NCBI GenBank assembly: GCA_035463115.1
Contig: DATHTO010000038.1
Span: forward strand, 1-5,368
From: BPGL01 sp035463115
Lineage (GTDB): Bacteria; Actinomycetota; UBA4738; HRBIN12
Direction of reading: 5' to 3'
DNA: 5,368 nucleotides
Position numbers and translations under genes: made by a program. Shown here piece by piece: positions 1 to 3,673 of this stretch. Each line of letters begins with the position of its first letter. Position 1 is the stretch's first letter. The notes beneath the pieces were generated by a model, which was given only the letters and a program-made list of their open reading frames with translations, was not told the origin of the DNA and searched no databases.

Positions 1-68
1 GCCGGTCGGCCGCGGTCCGTCGGGAGCGCGGTCGCGCGCCCACGGACCCTCACCGCGATGACACCCAT
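1..68 (-). CDS. Possible 5' end of a leftward gene cut by the window edge
   Basis: On the minus strand an ATG at 68-66 is followed by an open frame to the edge, beginning MGVIAVRVRGRATALP. A purine-rich AAGGGG at 84-79 lies 10 nt upstream and could be a ribosome site, a little far away. Only about 22 residues are visible and no family can be named. If real, it would be divergent from the zinc-ribbon gene at 183, and 69-182 would hold both promoters, although no clear -35/-10 pair is visible there. In GC-rich DNA a frame this short often stays open by chance, so this is a weak call. Confidence 0.25.
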   Translation of the reverse strand, partial: MGVIAVRVRGRATALPTDRGRP

Positions 69-182
69 CGTTTCGCGTCCCCTTCGCTACGGGCGGACAG
101 CGTACCCGACGTCGATCCCGCCGATGCGACCACCCCGCGACACGTCGGTTTCGTCGGAACACCTGTCGGGTAGCGGCCGGAC

Positions 183-434
183 ATGGATGCATCAGGTGAC
201 GACACGCGGTGTCCGATCTGCGGCGTCGGCGTCGTCCGCGACGTCGTCTACGACGAGGGCGCCGAGCGAGGAGACGGCGCGCCGATGCAGACCGCGGACA
301 CCCACCAGGTCACCACGTACACGTGCGGCCATTCCGTCGACGGGGCCACCCTCGCGACCGCGGACACGGGGAAGCTCGACGTCGAAGAGCGGTCCTCCGA
401 GGACACGATCGACCCGCCCGACTCGATGGGCTGA
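183..434 (+). CDS. Small Cys/His zinc-ribbon-like protein, function unknown
   Basis: An acidic 83-aa protein with the arrangement C10-P-I-C13-G near the N terminus and C48-G-H50 in the middle. This C-x2-C ... C-x-H pattern suggests one zinc-ribbon or knuckle site. It has no signal peptide or membrane segment, so it is probably cytoplasmic. The tail (about residues 64-83) is acidic and Ser/Thr/Pro-containing and probably disordered. The start at ATG 183 has no strong Shine-Dalgarno sequence. It is chosen because it leaves the Cys motif just inside the protein and the frame uses codons typical of the window. The gene converges on the membrane-protein gene at 469, with a stem-loop covering both stops. 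Possible roles such as nucleic-acid binding or metal handling are unsupported beyond the putative zinc site. Overlapping frames at 58-888 and 209-499 have shadow composition and are not preferred. Confidence 0.6.
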   Translation: MDASGDDTRCPICGVGVVRDVVYDEGAERGDGAPMQTADTHQVTTYTCGHSVDGATLATADTGKLDVEERSSEDTIDPPDSMG

Positions 435-472
435 TCGCCCGCGGCGGACCGCTCCGCTCGGGTCGCGATCAG
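431..472. terminator. Stem-loop between convergent genes, likely bidirectional terminator
   Basis: CTGATCGC at 431-438 is perfectly complementary to GCGATCAG at 465-472 (8 bp). Inside it GCGG at 444-447 can pair with CCGC at 454-457, giving a nested GC-rich hairpin. The stop codons of both flanking convergent genes (TGA 432-434 on plus, TCA 469-471 on plus) lie in the outer stem. There is no T-tract on either side, so it would be a non-canonical intrinsic terminator, as is common in high-GC actinobacteria. Termination activity is inferred. Confidence 0.5.
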
Positions 473-924
473 CGTTCGCGTCGCGAGCCCGCGGCGTAGA
501 CCGCGACGAACGCGGTTCCGATGGTGGCGGCGATCGGCGCGAAGATCGCGGCGAGCGGCACGCGCGTCGGATCGGTTCCGGTCTCGAGCACCGGCGACCA
601 TACGCCGGCCGCGGCGGCGACGCCCCAGATCACGGCGGTCACGATCGCGACGCTCCGCCACCGATCCGCGGCCGTGTCGCTCACCGATGCGGCGACCACG
701 ACCAAGCCGGTGGCGAGACCGCCCCACAGCCACGTCAGGATCCCGGCGATCGGGACGTGCTCCTGCTCCGTGCCGGACACCAGGTCCGGCGCGAACAGGC
801 TGAGCGCGCCGACGGCGAGCCAGACCGAGGCGACGGCGACGACGACCCACGTGCCACGCTGGCGGCGCGGCGCGGGCGACACGGATGACGGTTCCGTGGA
901 CGGCGGAAGCTCTGTTCGGACCAT
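469..924 (-). CDS. Four-helix integral membrane protein, uncharacterised
   Basis: A 151-aa protein with four predicted membrane helices at about residues 25-45, 57-79, 91-110 and 121-144. It has a short Pro/Ser-rich N-terminal tail and a C terminus ending in RRER. Arg residues before helix 1 and at the C terminus suggest both ends are cytoplasmic. The start at ATG 924 is decided by an excellent AAGGAGGT at 936-929, 4 nt upstream. The frame is open further upstream (to 1110), but that part overlaps the VOC gene and has no ribosome site. Helices 2 and 4 are preceded by similar stretches (EQEHVPIAGI and DPTRVPLAAI), which hints at an internal duplication of a two-helix unit. It lies 91 bp downstream of the VOC gene on the same strand, so it may be the last cistron of the leftward operon or have its own promoter. 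I do not recognise the family, and no catalytic motif is visible. Confidence 0.75.
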   Translation of the reverse strand: MVRTELPPSTEPSSVSPAPRRQRGTWVVVAVASVWLAVGALSLFAPDLVSGTEQEHVPIAGILTWLWGGLATGLVVVAASVSDTAADRWRSVAIVTAVIWGVAAAAGVWSPVLETGTDPTRVPLAAIFAPIAATIGTAFVAVYAAGSRRER

Positions 925-1015
925 GACGACCTCCTTCGTCTGCTTCCAGCCTGCTCGGAGGTCGCGCCGGTCGAGAGGGTCCATCGCCCCGCTCGTGCCG
1001 GTGCCTTCGCCGCGG

Positions 1016-1438
1016 CTACGATCGCTCGGTCGCCTCCGCCGGCTTCTCCTGCACCGCCCAGGCGTTCCCGTCGGGATCGGCGAAGAACACGAACGCGTTC
1101 CACGGGCCACCGTGGCCGTCGACCCACTGCCCGGTGCTCCGATCGACGTGGCGGACGGGGGAGACGTCGACGCCGTTGCCGGCCAGGAGCCCCCGCGCCT
1201 CCTCGATGTCCGACACGACGAGTTGGAGTCCCTTCAAGCTTCCGGGTTCCATCTCGGCGATGCCCGTGCCGATCGTGACCGAGCAGCTCGATCCGGGCGG
1301 CGTCAGCTGCACGATGCGGAACCCGGGTGACGGCGAGTCGTCGACGTCGACGTGGAACCCGCACCGCTCCGCGTAGAACTCCTTCGCACGATCGACGTCG
1401 CTCACGGGCACGACGACGACCTCGAGCTTCATCTCCAT
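1016..1438 (-). CDS. VOC (glyoxalase/bleomycin-resistance/dioxygenase fold) family protein
   Basis: A 140-aa single-chain VOC protein with two beta-alpha-beta-beta-beta modules, at about residues 5-57 (start KLEVVVVPVSDVDRAKEFY) and 68-131 (LKGLQLVVSDIEEARGLL through FFADPDGNAWAVQEK). The VSDVDRAKEFY and DPDGNxW motifs are classic for the family. Members usually bind a divalent metal, or a ligand without one, in a cleft between modules. Here the usual first His positions are occupied by Glu6 and Gln72, so metal binding is uncertain. The substrate cannot be read from sequence. The start at ATG 1438 is chosen for its GAGGAG ribosome site at 1449-1444; starts further upstream lack one. The gene begins 17 nt after the SRPBCC stop at 1456 and is almost certainly in the same operon. 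ArsR-SRPBCC-VOC strings are a familiar actinobacterial arrangement of unknown physiological role. Confidence 0.9.
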   Translation of the reverse strand: MEMKLEVVVVPVSDVDRAKEFYAERCGFHVDVDDSPSPGFRIVQLTPPGSSCSVTIGTGIAEMEPGSLKGLQLVVSDIEEARGLLAGNGVDVSPVRHVDRSTGQWVDGHGGPWNAFVFFADPDGNAWAVQEKPAEATERS

Positions 1439-1455
1439 GTGCGCTCCTCGCTCCG

Positions 1456-1938
1456 TCAACCGACGGTCGTCAGGCGCCCGAGGAGCTCGTCGAGCTGCTC
1501 GAAGCCCTCTCGAACGCCGTCAGCCATGCCGGCGCCGACCATCGCGTCGCGGGCTTCGACCGACTGGAACACCGACTGCATGTGGATGACGGTGCGCCCG
1601 TCGAGATCCTCGAGTCGCGCGGTGTCGAGCGACACGTGACCCGGCGCACCCTCGAACTCGAACGTCTGCACCATCTGATCGGGCGTGGGGTCGCCGTGGT
1701 ACACGCCGTGGAACCCGTACTCGGTGCCGTCCTCGTCGCGGTGCACGTACCGCCAGCGGCCGCCATCGCGCGCCTCGAAGCGGTCGATCTCCATCTCGAG
1801 ACGCCGAGGTCCGAGCCACTGCTTCAGCAGGTCGGGTTCGACGAACGCTCGGAACACGAGATCGCGGGGAGCCGCGACCTCGCGCGTCATCGTCACCTGC
1901 GGGAGTCCTTCGGGTGCGTCGATCTTCAGTTCGGTCAT
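1456..1938 (-). CDS. SRPBCC domain protein, AHSA1/YndB-like (module 1)
   Basis: A 160-aa soluble protein of the START/Bet v1-like (SRPBCC) superfamily, in the group annotated as 'activator of Hsp90 ATPase homolog 1-like'. Recognisable blocks are REVAAPRDLVFRAFVEPDLL (about residues 19-38), QWLGPRR, GGRWRYVHRDEDG (strands 3-4), HGVYHGDPTPDQMVQTFEFEG, and the C-terminal helix GMADGVREGFEQLDELL. The fold makes a hydrophobic cavity for a small lipophilic ligand; which ligand is unknown. Despite the family name, these short bacterial proteins are not established Hsp90 cochaperones. The start is ATG 1938, with AAGGAG at 1950-1945 6 nt upstream. That ATG overlaps the ArsR stop in an ATGA junction, so translation is probably coupled to the repressor. 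The length is normal and the protein looks intact. Confidence 0.92.
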   Translation of the reverse strand: MTELKIDAPEGLPQVTMTREVAAPRDLVFRAFVEPDLLKQWLGPRRLEMEIDRFEARDGGRWRYVHRDEDGTEYGFHGVYHGDPTPDQMVQTFEFEGAPGHVSLDTARLEDLDGRTVIHMQSVFQSVEARDAMVGAGMADGVREGFEQLDELLGRLTTVG

Positions 1939-2345
1939 GTCGTGCTCCTTCCCTCGTCGGGTTCGGATCGCTCGGCTCCGTCGTGGCGCTGCAGCGCCTC
2001 GAGCAGGTCGTCGAGCCGCTCGAAGCTCTCCTCCCAGAACTCGCGGTAGCTCGCGAGCCACGTCAGCGCTTCCTTGAGTGGCTCGGGTTCGAGCTTGCTC
2101 AGCCGCGCCGTCGCCCGGCGGGTGCGCGAGATCAGGCCGGCGTGCTCGAGGACCTTCAGGTGCCGCGAGATCGCTGGCTGGGAGATCGTGAATGGTCGCA
2201 CCAGCTCGTTGACGGTCGCCTCGCCCCGGGTCAGACGGACGAGGATCGCCCGCCGCGTCGGATCGGCCAACGCGGCGAACACCGCGTCGAGGTCCGGGTC
2301 GTGCGGCCCGCGTCGCTGGAGCTCGAGAGCGGTCGACATATTCAT
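1935..2345 (-). CDS. ArsR-family winged-helix repressor (module 1)
   Basis: A 136-aa transcriptional regulator. DAVFAALADPTRRAILVRL (residues 20-38) is the typical ArsR first helix, and TISQPAISRHLKVLEHAGLI (53-72) is the helix-turn-helix with recognition helix at about 56-67. The wing follows (SRTRRATARLSKLEP). A helical C terminus (about 84-110) probably adds to the dimer interface, and the last 25 residues are charged and disordered. There is no cysteine in the protein and no ELCVCDL-type metal site, so arsenic or heavy-metal sensing by classical thiolates is excluded. Start: ATG 2345 (MNMST), with ATG 2339 as alternative. No ribosome site precedes either, but a -10 element ending at 2355 puts the expected transcript start 2-4 nt before 2345, suggesting a leaderless or near-leaderless mRNA. 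It is the first gene of the leftward operon and probably autorepresses through the 2343-2360 dyad. Confidence 0.92.
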   Translation of the reverse strand: MNMSTALELQRRGPHDPDLDAVFAALADPTRRAILVRLTRGEATVNELVRPFTISQPAISRHLKVLEHAGLISRTRRATARLSKLEPEPLKEALTWLASYREFWEESFERLDDLLEALQRHDGAERSEPDEGRSTT

Positions 2346-2360
2346 AACTCGATGGTTATA
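2343..2360. promoter_or_regulatory. Putative ArsR operator, module 1
   Basis: An inverted repeat CATAAC (2343-2348), 6-nt spacer, GTTATA (2355-2360), with a perfect 5-bp core ATAAC/GTTAT. It covers the -10 element of the leftward promoter and the start codon of its arsR gene, so a bound dimer would exclude RNA polymerase. It matches the architecture of a second site before the other arsR (2412-2429). Its function as an operator is inferred from position, symmetry and recurrence. Confidence 0.6.
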
Positions 2361-2384
2361 AAACGAGCGACGAGGCCCTGTCAA
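2355..2384 (-). promoter_or_regulatory. Sigma-70-type promoter for the leftward operon
   Basis: Reading the minus strand, a perfect -35 TTGACA (2384-2379) is followed after 18 nt by a -10 TATAAC (2360-2355), one base from consensus. Transcription should begin near 2349-2347. That is 2-4 nt before the arsR ATG at 2345 and 8-10 nt before the alternative ATG at 2339. The -10 lies inside the operator dyad. This is the best promoter in the window and stands out against the GC-rich background. Confidence 0.7.
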
Positions 2385-2411
2385 ACGTGGCGGGGGTCAC
2401 GGGGACCGGAA

Positions 2412-2429
2412 CGTAACCGTTCTGTTACG
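2412..2429. promoter_or_regulatory. Putative ArsR operator, module 2
   Basis: A perfect 6-bp inverted repeat CGTAAC (2412-2417) / GTTACG (2424-2429) with a 6-nt spacer. It lies 8 nt upstream of the rightward arsR start. It shares the pattern CRTAAC-N6-GTTAYR with the site at 2343-2360, and the centres are 69 bp apart. A loose -10 (TACGGT, 2426-2431) overlaps its right arm and would place transcription start at or next to the ATG at 2438. No convincing -35 is visible, so the promoter itself is only tentative. Confidence 0.6.
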
Positions 2430-2437
2430 GTACTTCG

Positions 2438-2770
2438 ATGGCCGATCTCGCTGGTGCGGGTGATCCCTTCGACGCGCTCGGCGACCCGAACCGCCGCGCG
2501 ATCGTGGAGCTCCTGCGCGACGGTGATCGTTCCGTCGGCGACCTGGCTCGCGACCTTCCCATCAGCCGTCCGGCCGTCTCGAGGCATCTGCGACTCCTGA
2601 AGGAAGCCGGGCTCGTCACGGATCGGGCCGAGGGGACGCGTCGCCTGTACCGCCTCCACGACGAAGGCGTCGAGGCGGTCCGGTCCTACGTCGAGCAGGT
2701 GTGGGGCGACGCGGCGGCGCGCTTCCGGATCGCGGCGGAGAACACGGCACCGACGGAGCGACGCGGTTGA
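2438..2770 (+). CDS. ArsR-family winged-helix repressor (module 2)
   Basis: A compact 110-aa ArsR regulator. DPFDALGDPNRRAIVELLRDG (residues 9-29) is the family's N-terminal helix. SVGDLARDLPISRPAVSRHLRLLKEAGLV (32-60) is the helix-turn-helix, with the recognition helix around 44-55. TDRAEGTRRLYRLH (61-74) is the beta wing, followed by a dimerisation helix with VRSYVEQVWGDAAARF. It has no cysteine and no classical metal-binding motif. Its recognition helix resembles that of the neighbouring divergent ArsR (IS-x-P-A-x-SRHL-x-x-L-x-x-AGL in both), in keeping with their similar operators. The start at ATG 2438 has no Shine-Dalgarno sequence and is probably translated from a leaderless or very short leader. 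It is the first gene of a rightward three-gene operon; its TGA overlaps the TTG start of the next gene. It is probably an autorepressor, with unknown inducer. Confidence 0.93.
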   Translation: MADLAGAGDPFDALGDPNRRAIVELLRDGDRSVGDLARDLPISRPAVSRHLRLLKEAGLVTDRAEGTRRLYRLHDEGVEAVRSYVEQVWGDAAARFRIAAENTAPTERRG

Positions 2771-3213
2771 TCGAACCGATCTCGCGCGAGTTCCTGGTGG
2801 GATGCGAGCCGGCGCACGCCTTCGACGTGTGGACGTCGCGCACCACGACGTGGTGGCCGGTGAGTCACACCGTCTCGGCGGAGCCCGGACTCGAGGTGGC
2901 GTTCGAGCCGCGGGTCGGAGGGCGCGTCTTCGAGCGCACGCCCGCGGGTGAGGAGCACACGTGGGGCGAGATCGTCGCGTGGGAGCCGCCGTCGCGTCTG
3001 GCATACCTGTGGCACATCCGACGCGATCGCAGCGACGCGACCGACGTCGAGATCACGTTCGAGCCGCACGACGGCGGAACGCTCGTCCGGATCGTCCACA
3101 CGGGCTGGGAGCGTCTCGGCGACGGCGCCGCCTGGCGCGAACGGAACGTCGGCGGCTGGGACGGCGTCCTGCCCGCCTACCGCGAGGCTTGCGAGACGGC
3201 GCGAGCTTCCTGA
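2767..3213 (+). CDS. SRPBCC domain protein (module 2), TTG start
   Basis: A 148-aa SRPBCC/START-fold protein. REFLVGCEPAHAFDVWTSR (about residues 7-25) is the first strand and helix, followed by TTWWPVSHTVS, LEVAFEPRVGGRVFER, HTWGEIVAWEPPSRLAYLWH, VEITFEPHDGGTLVRIVHTGWERLG, and a C-terminal helix with GGWDGVLPAYREACE. It would form a ligand cavity; the ligand is unknown. The start TTG 2767 forms a TTGA overlap with the ArsR stop and has GGAG at 2755-2758, 8 nt upstream. A GTG at 2701 is in frame but would overlap ArsR by about 70 nt with a foreign-looking extension, so it is rejected. It is only distantly similar to the SRPBCC protein of the leftward arm and belongs to another subgroup (WWPVSHTV type). 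It is probably co-translated with the repressor. Confidence 0.9.
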   Translation: MIEPISREFLVGCEPAHAFDVWTSRTTTWWPVSHTVSAEPGLEVAFEPRVGGRVFERTPAGEEHTWGEIVAWEPPSRLAYLWHIRRDRSDATDVEITFEPHDGGTLVRIVHTGWERLGDGAAWRERNVGGWDGVLPAYREACETARAS

Positions 3214-3228
3214 CACGAAGGAGCAGCG

Positions 3229-3639
3229 ATGGCGACGAAGGGCGACGGAACGCCGGACGACCCGTGGGTCCTCGAAACGCCGAGCGGCGGTTCGGAGTAC
3301 ACGGTCTACCGCGACGAGGCGGCGGATCCGCCCGCGCTCGTGTGCCAGGTCGGCACCACGAAGCTCAGCTACCACCTGCGCTGCATCGAGGACCTCCACG
3401 CGATGCTGAAGGACCACGGCGACTGGATGCCGCTCGGCAACGCCGACGAGCAGAAGCCGGCCAAGGAAGGAACCGTCGAGGCGTGGGCGCGCTCGGCCGA
3501 CAACCCGGTCGGCGGCTGGTACGGCCTGCGGAAGGGCTACCGCGGCCGGTTCGGGAACTACGTGCCGCCGGTCTTGGAGGCGTTGGGACTCGCCGAGGTC
3601 GAGCACCAGCCCAGGAACAACCGCATGCGCGCCCTGTAG
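3229..3639 (+). CDS. Conserved 136-aa protein of unknown function (DUF6855-like)
   Basis: A soluble protein starting MATKGDGTPDDPWVLETP. It has a beta-rich N-terminal half (SEYTVYRDEAADPPALVCQVG, TKLSYHLRCIEDLHAML), a middle GDWMPLGNADEQKPAKEGTVE, and a very conserved-looking end (NPVGGWYGLRKGYRGRFG, VPPVLEALGLAEVEH, PRNNRMRAL). I recognise this as a family common in actinobacteria and some proteobacteria and believe it is catalogued as DUF6855, but I cannot confirm the number. No catalytic motif is obvious; Cys39 and Cys52 are the only cysteines. It has no signal peptide or membrane helix. AAGGAG at 3218-3223 sits 5 nt before ATG 3229, fixing the start. It follows the SRPBCC stop by 15 nt and so is the third gene of the ArsR-SRPBCC operon. 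Context therefore ties it to whatever the repressor senses. Confidence 0.85.
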   Translation: MATKGDGTPDDPWVLETPSGGSEYTVYRDEAADPPALVCQVGTTKLSYHLRCIEDLHAMLKDHGDWMPLGNADEQKPAKEGTVEAWARSADNPVGGWYGLRKGYRGRFGNYVPPVLEALGLAEVEHQPRNNRMRAL

Positions 3640-3656
3640 GGAGCCTGCGCCGCGCG

Positions 3657-3673
3657 GGCCGCCTGACGGGGCC
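3657..3673. terminator. Possible short hairpin terminator between convergent genes
   Basis: GGCC-g-CC (3657-3663) can pair with GG-GGCC (3668-3673) around a TGAC loop, giving 6 GC pairs with one bulged G. It fills the gap between the stop of the 136-aa protein gene (3639) and the stop of the molybdoenzyme gene (3674-3676). There is no T-tract. Short GC hairpins are frequent by chance at this base composition, so the call rests mostly on position. Confidence 0.35.

Noticed and set aside
248..850. 200-codon Arg-rich minus-strand open frame
   Set aside because: It is a shadow of the membrane-protein gene and would also cover the zinc-ribbon gene; there is no recognisable domain.
58..888. 276-codon plus-strand open frame across the zinc-ribbon and membrane-protein genes
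   Set aside because: Low-complexity Arg/Thr/Ser/Asp composition and no ribosome site. It runs through a convergent gene pair with better evidence.
925..1110. N-terminal extension of the membrane protein up to 1110
   Set aside because: It is Arg-rich and overlaps the VOC gene. The AAGGAGGT immediately before ATG 924 decides the start.
2346..2384. Upstream TTG start at 2384 for the leftward ArsR
   Set aside because: The TTG is the first part of the TTGACA -35 element, so it would not be transcribed from that promoter, and the added residues do not resemble an ArsR N terminus.
2701..2766. GTG start at 2701 for the second SRPBCC gene
   Set aside because: The extension overlaps the ArsR coding region by about 70 nt and is Gly/Arg-rich. 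TTG 2767 has a GGAG site and the typical 4-nt overlap.
3650..3657. CCGCGCGG palindrome between the convergent genes
   Set aside because: Eight bases of pure G/C symmetry is expected by chance here, and it has no loop to form a hairpin.
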